Positions 35,920-44,514 of a stretch of DNA of 64,000 nt are shown here, in pieces. Position 1 is the first letter of the stretch; the number at the start of each line of letters is the position of its first letter. The position numbers were made by a program, and so were the translations under genes. The DNA comes from RZYY01 sp036794825 (GTDB lineage: Bacteria > Bacteroidota > Bacteroidia > Bacteroidales > 4484-276). The notes beneath the pieces were generated by a model, which was not told where the DNA came from, ran no database searches, and saw only the letters and a list, made by a program, of their open reading frames with translations. The DNA is taken from NCBI GenBank assembly GCA_036794825.1, contig DAIRGA010000022.1, positions 24,669 through 88,668 on the forward strand. Reading direction: 5' to 3'.

Positions 35920-37143
35920 TTATCTCTTTTTGGGATTAAATTTTAAACTACCCTGATTAACAAGCGGATCGCCTACCTCGAAGTGCCCTTCTACCCACAA
36001 ATTTCCCAATACAGCTCCCTCACTCACAAAATCATTGATCCCACTCATAGCTGCCGCACATTTTGCGTTTGTATAACCCTTCTCATCCCTGTATAAAACC
36101 CAAAGTTCATCAGGCTTCAATCCATTTACAAAAAAAGGAGAGTGCGTTGTAACCATGAGTTGTGAAGTCTCTGCTGATGCTCTGCATTCTTCTGATAATT
36201 CAGGCAATAAACGTGGGTGAAGTTGATTTTCCGGTTCTTCAATTCCTATTAATTGGGGTGGCTCAGGATCATACAAAACAGTGAGGTAAGCCAACAATTT
36301 TAAGGTTCCATCTGAAGCAAATTTTGACAAGACCGGACGCTCAAATGGAGCATCCTTTAATTGCAACAGCAGTCTTCCATCCTGCATAAGCTCTGTTTCA
36401 ACTCTTTCGAGACGGGGTACTCTTTCGGCAAGAATCCTCAGGATTTTCCCCAAACGTTCAGGATGTTGTTCTTTAAGGAATTGGATCACATTCGGAAGGT
36501 TATCGCCCGTTGCGGAAAGACGTTCCTGCGGGCCGGCTTCAGTGATTCCACGTGTTTGATCGGCGGTGAGGTACGACAAGTACCAGCCTGTAATAAATCT
36601 ACGAAGCGCAATCACCCTCGGATGCTTTGATAGTTGCCCAAGCGTGTTTACTGCCAACATCTCGGAACTGTCAAGCGATTCCTCTATTCTTTGGTCTGAA
36701 ATATCGGGAGATTCCCCCGTGATTACTCTTCCGACACCTTTTGCAAAGTCCAGAAATGCGAAAGGTCTCCCTGCCGGGCTTCTTTTCCACAATAATCTTT
36801 CGCTTGCTACAAATGGCCCTTTGTTGTTTTCATCAATCTTAAGCTCATAGGTAATAAGCGGTGATTTTGGGGTTTCCCTGTATTTTATCTCAAACTCAAT
36901 GGGGCCGGTGCATCCGCGTGTGCGCAATTCTTTAAAACGGCCCCGCTTATCCCATGCTTTACGCAAGCCTACGGAGAAGCACTCGCTTAGGAATGCGAAA
37001 ACATCAAACACCGTTGATTTTCCACTGCCGTTCGGTCCTAAAAAAACCGTAAGCGGCTTGATATTTTTAAGTTCAAGGTTTTGAAGCGCCCTGTAATTCT
37101 GGACGCGCAAATACTCAATTCTGGGAACAGCTTTTTCTCTCAT
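35920..37143 (-). CDS. AAA_21-type ATPase (OLD/AriA/RloA-like)
   Basis: A 407-residue SMC/ABC-like ATPase. IEYLRVQNYRALQNLELKNI precedes the Walker A GPNGSGKS (36-43). Near residue 300 LIGIEEPENQLHPRLLPEL is Walker B, then TTHSPFFVNGL is the switch region. A coiled middle part is short. Such ATPases pair with TOPRIM proteins in PARIS (AriA/AriB), AbiL and the rlo genes of Campylobacter hsd loci, where they also sit between hsdS and hsdR. The likely role is sensing of phage or of anti-restriction activity. This is inferred from families, not shown. Confidence 0.82.
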   Translation of the reverse strand: MREKAVPRIEYLRVQNYRALQNLELKNIKPLTVFLGPNGSGKSTVFDVFAFLSECFSVGLRKAWDKRGRFKELRTRGCTGPIEFEIKYRETPKSPLITYELKIDENNKGPFVASERLLWKRSPAGRPFAFLDFAKGVGRVITGESPDISDQRIEESLDSSEMLAVNTLGQLSKHPRVIALRRFITGWYLSYLTADQTRGITEAGPQERLSATGDNLPNVIQFLKEQHPERLGKILRILAERVPRLERVETELMQDGRLLLQLKDAPFERPVLSKFASDGTLKLLAYLTVLYDPEPPQLIGIEEPENQLHPRLLPELSEECRASAETSQLMVTTHSPFFVNGLKPDELWVLYRDEKGYTNAKCAAAMSGINDFVSEGAVLGNLWVEGHFEVGDPLVNQGSLKFNPKKR

Positions 37144-37171
37144 GTCAAAATCATTTGTTTACAAAAGTACA

Positions 37172-38311
37172 TTAACTATTCATTTCCACCCTCACCTCCC
37201 CACTCATCAACTTCGGCAACAAGTTATCACGCAATGATGTGAGGGTGCGGATTTGGGTTTGGTTGGATTTGATTTTTTTCAAAGTTGCCTCACACCAATC
37301 AATGGTATTATTTAATATTTTTTCTGATGGCACGCTGATTTTCAAATCTTTTATTTGGTCAAAAGTTATCTGAGGAAAAGTACCACTTCTTGACTCAGCT
37401 ATCATTTGCAACCAATCTACTGTAGATGAATTTGTTAAATAGAAATATACGAACGCTTGGCTAACTACTTTTTTTGACCTTAATACCATTAGTTTTGTTG
37501 ACACTACATAATTATCAGCATCAAACTCAATATAAGCCCATCTTCCATTTGCTGGTCTAATTTCACTAAATAAAATGTCGTCTTTTTGAATGGATTTCTT
37601 TGCTTGACCAGGTAATCCCTTTACATCCGAAGGATTGTGCTCAAGAACATTTCCTAAGTAAATATCAGAAGTATTTAAAAATACTATTGTTGGATAGGGA
37701 AACTTGTGGGTAATAGAAACGGTTTCTATCAAGTCTCCTAAATTAAGTTGATATTCCCACTCCTCCTTCGCTTCCTCCACAAACCACTGCCTAAACAGGG
37801 TTTCGGCCATTTTTTCCAAGGTGGCGTTTTGGCGGTGCAGCAGGTCTATTTTGTCGTCTAAACTGCTGAGGACGGAGGCAATAGCGGTTTGTTCTTTTTC
37901 ATTAGAAGGAAGAAAAAAGGGAATAGATGTCAGTGCTGCTTTATTTAACTTTGGCTGAACAGCACCCGTTAAAAATGGATTCAAATCAAGATTTTGCATA
38001 TAATAAACTATCAATTTATTATGAAAATCTTTCTTCCCTTTAACAATATGAGCATGATTGTTTACCCAAAATTGACCACTTGCAACGAAGGCAATTGGTG
38101 TATTTCTGGATTTTAAATTCTCTCCATCTTCCGAGATTAATACATGATCTCCATCAAAAATATAATCGTTTACATAATCAATAATGCCTGAGGCACCATA
38201 ATATGGAAAGTCACCCTTTTTCTTTGCTCTCTCCATTGAGCTGAGAGGAATTCTTCTGTGATTAAGAATTTCCGCAAAATCTTCGATTGAATATTCCTTC
38301 CACTCACTCAT
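37172..38311 (-). CDS. hsdS: type I restriction enzyme specificity subunit S
   Basis: A 379-residue protein with two target-recognition domains, each followed by a conserved helix: KEQTAIASVLSSLDDKIDLL (about 138-157) after TRD1, and IRTLTSLRDNLLPKLMSGEV at the C-terminus after TRD2. It sets the DNA site read by the M and R subunits. Its ATG overlaps the stop of the original hsdM frame (ATGAGTGA), typical of coupled hsdM-hsdS. The site itself cannot be read from the sequence. The neighbouring ATPase gene starts 28 bp downstream. Confidence 0.9.
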   Translation of the reverse strand: MSEWKEYSIEDFAEILNHRRIPLSSMERAKKKGDFPYYGASGIIDYVNDYIFDGDHVLISEDGENLKSRNTPIAFVASGQFWVNNHAHIVKGKKDFHNKLIVYYMQNLDLNPFLTGAVQPKLNKAALTSIPFFLPSNEKEQTAIASVLSSLDDKIDLLHRQNATLEKMAETLFRQWFVEEAKEEWEYQLNLGDLIETVSITHKFPYPTIVFLNTSDIYLGNVLEHNPSDVKGLPGQAKKSIQKDDILFSEIRPANGRWAYIEFDADNYVVSTKLMVLRSKKVVSQAFVYFYLTNSSTVDWLQMIAESRSGTFPQITFDQIKDLKISVPSEKILNNTIDWCEATLKKIKSNQTQIRTLTSLRDNLLPKLMSGEVRVEMNS

Positions 38312-38446
38312 TAACTTTAATCTTTAAAAGGTTAGCGGAAATGACTTCATTGAGTTGGGCTTCTTCTTTCAATTGTGCTTCCAACTCTGCTTTTAAACTG
38401 GCAAAGCGTTCCGCAAAATTGAAGTCGTCTTCTTCATCGAGTAAAA
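38304..38446 (-). other. C-terminal part of hsdM left out of frame by a one-base insertion
   Basis: In another frame the minus strand reads LLDEEDDFNFAERFASLKAE, then LEAQLKEEAQLNEVISANLL and KIKVNE, with the stop at 38304-38306 overlapping the hsdS ATG. This is the normal HsdM tail. The break is at AAAA (38443-38446 on the plus strand): with three A the join would read RYVGLLDEEDDF. It is either a true mutation or a base-calling error. Confidence 0.8.
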
Positions 38447-39882
38447 CCTACATATCTACCCGGTGTAAGCACATAGTCCAATTCTTTTACTTTGCTAAGA
38501 GGGGCAGAAGCACAAAAGCCCGCAACGTCTTCATACTTGCCATCAAGGTTTCTCCAATTGTGGTAAGTGCTGGTAATTTTATCAATGTCTTCCTGAGAAA
38601 GTTCACGGGTTCTGCGGTTTATCAAATGCCCTAAGTTTCGGGCATCAATAAATAATATTTCGTTGCTGCGGTCTCTATGACCACCCCGCCCTGCGGGCAC
38701 CCCTCCAGTGGAGGGGAATTGGGAGCCCTTGCGGTTACGGCTCATAAACCATAAGGCAGCAGGAATTTGTGTATTTAAAAACAACTTGGCAGGCAGGTTT
38801 ACAATGCAATCAATCAAGCCATTTTCAACCAAAGCTTTTCTTATGTCGCCTTCGCCTGAGGTTTTAGAAGTCAATGCACCTTTTGCCAATACCACACCTG
38901 CTTGTCCGCTAGGTGCTAAATGGTAAATGAAATGTTGCATCCAGGCAAAGTTGGCGTTGCCTGTTGGTGGAGTTCCGTATTGCCAACGACCATCGGTTCG
39001 CATTAAGTCACCGCCCCAATCACTCACATTGAACGGTGGATTGGCAATGATGTAATCGGCTTTCAGGTCTTTGTGTGCATCGTTTAAAAAAGAACCTTCG
39101 TTGTTCCATTTCACTTGTGAGCTGTCAATACCACGAATAGCCAGGTTCATTTTAGCCAATCGCCAGGTGGTTTGGTTGCTCTCTTGTCCGTAAATGGAAA
39201 TGTCGTTTACTTTTCCCTGGTGTTCGGTTACAAATTTTTCGGAGTGAACAAACATACCACCCGAACCGCAACAAGGGTCAAATACCCGTCCTTTATATGG
39301 CTCCAGCATTTCAACCAATAATTCCACAACGCTTCTTGGCGTATAGAACTGTCCGCCTTTCTTGCCTTCTGCAAGGGCAAACTCACCCAGGAAATATTCA
39401 AAAACGTGTCCGAGCACATCGGCACTTCTTGCTTTGGCATCGCCTAAGGCAATGTTTCCAACCAGGTCAATGAGTTCACCCAAACTGGTCGGGTCCAGAT
39501 TTTGTCGGGCAAATACTTTGGGTAGAACACCTTTTAGGGAATTGTTTTCTACTTCAATAGCATCCATTGCGGCATCAACTGTGATGCCTATTGTAGGTTG
39601 TTTTGCATGTGATTGCAGAAACTTCCAGCGGGCAGATGGCGGAACAAAGAATACATTTTCAGCTTTGTATTCGTCTTTGTCTTCGGGGTCAGCTCCGTTT
39701 TCTTCGTCTGCTTTTAGTCTTGCATACAATTCTTCAAAAGCATCAGAGATGTATTTCAGGAAGATTAACCCCAAAACAATATGCTTGTATTCGGCAGCAT
39801 CTATGTTCTTGCGGAGTTTGTCCGCAGCTTTCCAGAGTTGTTTTTCTAAAGGTTCTTCTGTTGTTGCTTTTTGTTTAGCCAT
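38434..39882 (-). CDS. hsdM: type I restriction enzyme modification (methyltransferase) subunit, frameshifted at the 3' end
   Basis: A 482-residue adenine methyltransferase of the HsdM type. An N-terminal helical domain (QLWKAADKLRKNIDAAEYKH) is followed by the SAM site FDPCCGSGG (about 200) and the catalytic NPPF (about 281). The frame ends early at RYVGFTR; the last 45 or so residues lie out of frame (38304-38446). Residues about 388-401, between RNRKG and RSNEILFIDARN, are coded by a 42-bp palindromic element and read SQFPSTGGVPAGRGGHRD; this is foreign to the family. It is the first gene of the hsd operon. Confidence 0.9.
   Translation of the reverse strand: MAKQKATTEEPLEKQLWKAADKLRKNIDAAEYKHIVLGLIFLKYISDAFEELYARLKADEENGADPEDKDEYKAENVFFVPPSARWKFLQSHAKQPTIGITVDAAMDAIEVENNSLKGVLPKVFARQNLDPTSLGELIDLVGNIALGDAKARSADVLGHVFEYFLGEFALAEGKKGGQFYTPRSVVELLVEMLEPYKGRVFDPCCGSGGMFVHSEKFVTEHQGKVNDISIYGQESNQTTWRLAKMNLAIRGIDSSQVKWNNEGSFLNDAHKDLKADYIIANPPFNVSDWGGDLMRTDGRWQYGTPPTGNANFAWMQHFIYHLAPSGQAGVVLAKGALTSKTSGEGDIRKALVENGLIDCIVNLPAKLFLNTQIPAALWFMSRNRKGSQFPSTGGVPAGRGGHRDRSNEILFIDARNLGHLINRRTRELSQEDIDKITSTYHNWRNLDGKYEDVAGFCASAPLSKVKELDYVLTPGRYVGFTR
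38678..38719. repeat. 42-bp palindromic element inserted in frame in hsdM
   Basis: TGACCACCCCGCCCTGCGGG followed by CACCCCTCCAGTGGAGGGGA and AT. The two mismatches to the hsdR copy (33938-33979, reverse complement) are one in each hairpin loop or centre. It uses the opposite orientation and another reading frame from the hsdR copy, yet both are open. Confidence 0.85.
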
Positions 39883-40475
39883 TATGTTCTATTAAATTTT
39901 AATTCGTTTTTAGTCTGCTAATTTATGTTTTTAATGCCCATTAATGTCATTTGGTGCGGTGGCAAGAAATGGCTTCCCGAAAAATCGGGACAGGCTTTTT
40001 GGTTTTGCGAAGGGTCGGCTTGTGTGTCGGGCAAAACCAAATGTGCCATTTGCGGGCTGGCATAGAATTTACTCACAGAACTTTTGTTTTCAATGGTGTT
40101 CGTGAATACTTCGTATTTCAAAATATTTTGTGCGGTGGGGAAAAAAATAAAACACAGAAGGGTAGGCAATGAGTGTCGGTTTACTCGTGGTCCGTTTGAT
40201 GTATCGTTTTTATGTCTGTGTTCACCTGTCAAAATGGTTTACTTTTTCTCGTTTAAGTTCTTGTCTGTTTGCTGTGTTGTGTCGTCCTACGCTTGCTGGT
40301 AACATAGTCATCGTTGGAGCTGTCAACCCAGTATTTGATTAATTTTTCCTTCTGAAATATTTTACTATCCATTTGCACAAAAATAAGAAAAGTAATAAAC
40401 ATGGATTAATCATTCTGGTGCAAGTTGATTAGAAGCCAGGATGTTATCCTGCAAAAAAATCTTATAGCCAACTTT
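39883..40475. other. non-coding boundary region upstream of hsdM
   Basis: 593 bp with no credible gene. It includes the hairpin TTCCCGAAAAATCGGGACAG near 39975, G/T-rich stretches and the right island repeat ACGCTTGCTGGTAACAT (40289-40305). A+T-rich sequence at 40365-40410 may hold the pgi 3' end region. A promoter for the hsd operon must lie here but I cannot fix it. Confidence 0.5.
40289..40305. repeat. right member of the inverted pair bordering the island
   Basis: ACGCTTGCTGGTAACAT, inverse of 31328-31344 with 2 mismatches in 17. Confidence 0.4.
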
Positions 40476-42110
40476 TTATAATTTCGATGCCCTGTAACGA
40501 CTAATTAAACTATTTGTTGAGGTATCGTGATTTAGCGCAGGTTCCACTTCACTTTCAAGCTCAGGCATAATGCGCTGGGCAAGCACTTTTCCGAGTTCCA
40601 CGCCCCATTGGTCAAATGACCCGACATTCCATACAGCGCCCTGGGTGAATACAATATGTTCGTAGAGTGCGACAAGTTTTCCCAATACTTCCGGAGTCAG
40701 TCGCTGAGCAAGAATGGTGTTGGATGGCCGGTTGCCTTCAAAAACCTTATGCGGCGCCAGCCAATCGGGTACGCCCTCAGCTTTGACCTGTTCAATCGTT
40801 TTGCCAAAAGCAAGCGCTTCGGCCTGGGCAAACATGTTGGCCATCAGAATGTCATGGTGATTACCCAATGGATGTTGCGGCTCAATAAAAGCTATAAAAT
40901 CACAGGGAATCAGTCGCGTACCCTGGTGAATGAGCTGGTAAAAAGAGTGTTGTCCGTTGGTGCCGGGCTCGCCCCAGTAAATCGGGCTGGTTTGGTAGTC
41001 AACCTCTTTACCATCCAGCGTTACCCGCTTTCCGTTGCTTTCCATCGTTAGCTGCTGCAGGTAAGCCGGAAAACGTTTCAGGTATTGCTCATAAGGTAAA
41101 ACGGCAATGGTTTCGGCGCCCAGAAAATTGACATTCCAGATCGAAAGCAAAGCCATAAGCACCGGCAGATTTTGTTTAAATGGCGCACTGCGGAAATGTT
41201 CATCCATCAGGTGGAAACCCCTGAGCATAGCCCTAAAATTATCCGGTCCGATAGCGATCATGGTCGAAAGCCCGATGGCTGAATCCATCGAGTAGCGGCC
41301 GCCAACCCAATCCCAGAATCCGAACATATTTCCGGTGTCAATTCCGAATTTGGCTACTGCAGAAGCATTGGTGGAAACGGCAACAAAATGGCTGGCAATG
41401 GCAGTTTCATTTCCGCCCGTTTTACTGAGAAACCATTGCCGTGCAGTGTGTGCATTGGTCATGGTTTCGAGGGTGGTGAATGTTTTTGAGGATATGATGA
41501 AAAGGGTTTCGGATGCGTCGAGATCAATCACCGCTTCGGCAAAATCGGTTCCATCAACATTTGACAAATACCGGAAAGTCATCGAGCGGTCGCTGTAATG
41601 CTTCAGCGCTTCGTAAGCCATTACTGGTCCAAGGTCAGAACCTCCGATACCAATGTTGACTATATTTTTTATCCGCCGACCGGTATAACCCTTCCACGCT
41701 CCTGAACGCACCTTGTCTGCAAACAGAGTCATTTTTTCTAAAACATTATGTACTCCGGGTACTACATTTTGGCCATCAACCATAACGACAGCATCTTTGG
41801 GCGCACGCAAAGCCACGTGCAAAACAGCACGGTTCTCGGTAAGGTTGATCCTTTCTCCGCTGAACATGGCATCAATTTTTTCGCGAAGCCCTGTATCTTC
41901 AGCCAGTTTTAACAATAAAGCAAGGGTTTCATCAGTAATCCGGTTTTTGGAATAATCAAGAAAAAGGCCTTCTGCTTCAAGAGACATTTTTCCAGCGCGG
42001 TGATCATTTCCCTGAAAAAGTTCGCGGAGATGGGGGATTCCATTGTTCAGATGATTCTTAAGTGCCTTCCACGCAGGCTGGTTGGTAAGTTCCTGTATTT
42101 TTTGTGTCAT
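40476..42110 (-). CDS. pgi: glucose-6-phosphate isomerase
   Basis: A 544-residue glycolytic enzyme that interconverts glucose-6-phosphate and fructose-6-phosphate in the cytoplasm. Family motifs are NIGIGGSDLGPVMAYEAL, SKTFTTLETMTNA, WDWVGGRYSMDSAIGLS (active-site loop) and GQHSFYQLIHQGTRLIPCDF. The C-terminal SFDQWGVELGK is the second PGI signature. The length is that of the E. coli-type enzyme. Met at 42110 (MTQKIQEL) is the likely start; upstream in-frame Mets at 42116 and 42161 add no conserved sequence. Confidence 0.96.
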   Translation of the reverse strand: MTQKIQELTNQPAWKALKNHLNNGIPHLRELFQGNDHRAGKMSLEAEGLFLDYSKNRITDETLALLLKLAEDTGLREKIDAMFSGERINLTENRAVLHVALRAPKDAVVMVDGQNVVPGVHNVLEKMTLFADKVRSGAWKGYTGRRIKNIVNIGIGGSDLGPVMAYEALKHYSDRSMTFRYLSNVDGTDFAEAVIDLDASETLFIISSKTFTTLETMTNAHTARQWFLSKTGGNETAIASHFVAVSTNASAVAKFGIDTGNMFGFWDWVGGRYSMDSAIGLSTMIAIGPDNFRAMLRGFHLMDEHFRSAPFKQNLPVLMALLSIWNVNFLGAETIAVLPYEQYLKRFPAYLQQLTMESNGKRVTLDGKEVDYQTSPIYWGEPGTNGQHSFYQLIHQGTRLIPCDFIAFIEPQHPLGNHHDILMANMFAQAEALAFGKTIEQVKAEGVPDWLAPHKVFEGNRPSNTILAQRLTPEVLGKLVALYEHIVFTQGAVWNVGSFDQWGVELGKVLAQRIMPELESEVEPALNHDTSTNSLISRYRASKL

Positions 42111-42214
42111 ATTCATCACTCTAAATATTTGATAAATAAAATTTCTTTTTGATAAATGCAATCAACATGGTTTGTTGATGGAAAACAAATACGTTTTCAG
42201 GGCTGCAAAAATTA

Positions 42215-43300
42215 TTATCCTTCAGCCGCTTCCTGTGTATCATCATTAGATTCAATCCATGAAATAAACAGCATGTATCCCAGCGACAAAACGATGGCGC
42301 CGGTAAAAAGCCCGATGAAGCCGCTGAAAATAAAGCCGCCGATCACACCGATAAAAATGACCAGCATCGGCACAGGGGCGCCTTTTGCCAGTAAAACCGG
42401 CCTTAGAATATTGTCAGATAACCCAATCAGAACAAGCACAATTGTCCATATAATCGCTGCAAACACCGATTTGGTGACAAATATAAAAATGATGACGGGC
42501 AGGGTGATGATGAACAACGGGATTTGCAACACGGCAAGGATAAAGACAAAAAATGTCCATACGGCAGCATACGGGACGCCGGCCACGGTGAAGGCAATGC
42601 CGTGTAGAAGAGCTAAAATCAGCGCTACACCCAGGATGCCTTTTACAACATTTCCAACGGTTTTTAAGGTTACGGCTGCGAATTCATCTCCCCGGTCGCC
42701 GGCCAGTTTCCTGAAAAACCTTTTTACAGGTTCATTTACCCGCTCAAAAACCAGGATAATACAGGCAATTACAAAGGCAACAACCAACTGCACCACGCTT
42801 CCGGCTGCATTGAAAATCCCTTTGGCCACTTTTCCCGCAAGCGTTGTCAACTGATCCTGGTACTTGATCACAAGATTAGCAATATTGACCGACGCAGTTT
42901 TCCATAATCCATACAGCTGCTCTCCGATTATCGGCCAGGATTTTACATCTTCTGAAGGAGGGGGGATTCTCAGCAATCCGCTGTCATACGCTGCTTTTAG
43001 TTCCTTTACTTCATGAATCAGCGAATCAATCAGCAACCAGATGGGGAGTATGATTACGATCAGCGCTGCTAAAATGATAATGGCCGAAGCCAGCTTAGGT
43101 TTACCACCCAGTTTTTTCGAAATTCCGTTATGAAGCGGATAAAAAGCCATTGATAAAATTATACTCCATAAAATGATATTGGCAAACGGTAACATAATCA
43201 TCAGGCACCATGTGATAATTAGCAAAAGCACCAAAAGGCGGATCGTTGTGTCATAAACCGAGGGTTGACTAAGTTGAGTTTTCATTGCAGATGTAATCAA
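42215..43300 (-). CDS. AI-2E family transporter (PerM/TqsA-like)
   Basis: A 361-residue membrane protein with about seven to eight helices. The paired N-terminal helices (LLVLLLIITWCLMIMLPFAN and IILWSIILSMAFYPLHNGIS), a soluble middle part (about 90-160) and VIGGFIFSGFIGLFTGAIVL near the end are typical of the AI-2E (UPF0118) family. The family includes TqsA exporters and Na+/H+ antiporter-like members; the substrate here is unknown. The tail is acidic (ESNDDTQEAAEG). It lies 104 bp from pgi on the same strand. Confidence 0.85.
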   Translation of the reverse strand: MITSAMKTQLSQPSVYDTTIRLLVLLLIITWCLMIMLPFANIILWSIILSMAFYPLHNGISKKLGGKPKLASAIIILAALIVIILPIWLLIDSLIHEVKELKAAYDSGLLRIPPPSEDVKSWPIIGEQLYGLWKTASVNIANLVIKYQDQLTTLAGKVAKGIFNAAGSVVQLVVAFVIACIILVFERVNEPVKRFFRKLAGDRGDEFAAVTLKTVGNVVKGILGVALILALLHGIAFTVAGVPYAAVWTFFVFILAVLQIPLFIITLPVIIFIFVTKSVFAAIIWTIVLVLIGLSDNILRPVLLAKGAPVPMLVIFIGVIGGFIFSGFIGLFTGAIVLSLGYMLFISWIESNDDTQEAAEG

Positions 43301-43794
43301 ATTTTGTACTGAAGATTTGTTTGCAATATTACAGATTTTTATTGGTTGGCTTAACCCTGCATCGGGGTTAACTGCAAGGGAGGCTTACCCGAATCTGAAG
43401 ATTGAAGCGGCGATAATGTTTGCCCTGAAATCCTGCCGCAGTGATCGCTGTAAGGCTTCTTCGGTTGCGGAGACAGCGCTAAATTTGACATACGGCGATG
43501 CTGCTTCAGTGCAGGGCATGACCATTTGCGCCGGTTACTCCTGCCTGGGTGGCTGTTAATTTGCAACATCATTATCAAATCCAGCTGAAAACCATAACGA
43601 AGTGCAGATTGGTCTGGTTTAAAGATATACTAAAAATATAGTTTCTTCGAAGTTAATACGTATGTAAAACGTAATTATTACAATAAAAAACGAATAAATA
43701 ATGTTTATATCACGCTGTAAATAAAAAAAATATTATTTTTATCTCCGTATTTCAACCGGATTTTTCACAAGTAGAAAAAGTTAACATTTGGTTT
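43301..43794. other. divergent intergenic region, very A+T-rich on the right
   Basis: 494 bp between two divergent genes. From about 43620 to 43780 it is strongly A+T-rich and likely holds the promoter of the next gene, but no full TTTG/TAnnTTTG pair is clear. No gene or hairpin is recognised. Confidence 0.5.
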
Positions 43795-44448
43795 ATGGCA
43801 AGATCAGACACTGGAATTTTGGGCGATTTCACCGGCCGGATAGGCAATATTGTGGTTTACAAGCTGAATGGGAAAACGGTGATGAGGATGCGGCCTTCCG
43901 GGAGTAAAAAGAAGGCCACGCCCGGGCAGCAGCAGAGCCGGGATGATTTTACGCATGTGATGAAATACATGCAGAGGTTGAAAGATGTTGTCAATACAGG
44001 GTTTTATGATGTTACCGAAGGCCGTTTTGCTTTCCATTCGGCGCTTTCGGCCAACCTGAAATCATACAAACTGGCAGGAAAACCAGCCGGCGCAGAGTGG
44101 TTGAAGATCAGCGAAGGCGACAGGGCAGGCGCACAAGAGATGCATTTGGAACAGTTTGAGGATGGCACTTTTAAAATCACCTGGGGGCAGCCTGAAGAAG
44201 GAAAAAAATGGTCGGCCACTGACCGCGTGGTTCTGGCGATAGTAAACAACACCGGAAAGCGCATCAGCTTTACCCCAAAACAGTCGGTGCTGAGGCATCA
44301 GGGCGAAATTACCCTCACTCTCCAGGATGCGACTACGGGGGACGAACTCCACTTTTATCTCTTTTTTCATGATGCTGACGGCAGCCTTCGCAAAAAAGAC
44401 AGACGCAACGTATCAGCCAGCCAGTGGATTGGGAAAGCGATTGCATGA
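43795..44448 (+). CDS. DUF6266 family protein
   Basis: A 217-residue protein that begins MARSDTGILGDFTGRIGNIV and continues VYKLNGKTVMRMRPSGSKKK, with QQQSRDDFTHVMKYMQRL. These are hallmarks of the Bacteroidota DUF6266 family, whose function is unknown. There is no signal peptide or membrane segment. The C-terminal half (about 100-217) is beta-rich. The family often occurs in several copies per genome; only one is seen here. A promoter for the next gene begins 20 bp after its stop. Confidence 0.8.
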   Translation: MARSDTGILGDFTGRIGNIVVYKLNGKTVMRMRPSGSKKKATPGQQQSRDDFTHVMKYMQRLKDVVNTGFYDVTEGRFAFHSALSANLKSYKLAGKPAGAEWLKISEGDRAGAQEMHLEQFEDGTFKITWGQPEEGKKWSATDRVVLAIVNNTGKRISFTPKQSVLRHQGEITLTLQDATTGDELHFYLFFHDADGSLRKKDRRNVSASQWIGKAIA

Positions 44449-44467
44449 GGGATATCAACCGGGATCA

Positions 44468-44499
44468 TTTGACCTGTAGCAGCTCTTTTCCTACTTTTG
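44468..44499 (+). promoter_or_regulatory. Bacteroidota-type promoter for the TatD-tcdA pair
   Basis: TTTG at 44468-44471, a 20-bp spacer, then TACTTTTG at 44492-44499. The match to TTTG-N19/20-TAnnTTTG is full. The start site would be near 44505, leaving about 10 nt before the ATG at 44515. Confidence 0.65.
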
Positions 44500-44514
44500 C
44501 CGAAAAATGCGGCT

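Noticed and set aside
39918..40232. 104-codon minus-strand frame upstream of hsdM
   Set aside because: Unusual composition, no motif, placed in a G/T-rich non-coding boundary zone.
42156..42854. 232-codon plus-strand frame over the AI-2E transporter
   Set aside because: It overlaps a clear membrane-protein gene on the minus strand and reads as a low-complexity Thr/Ile/Lys-rich translation.
43317..43559. 80-codon frame in the gap before the DUF6266 gene
   Set aside because: No signal, no family, no promoter in front; likely chance.
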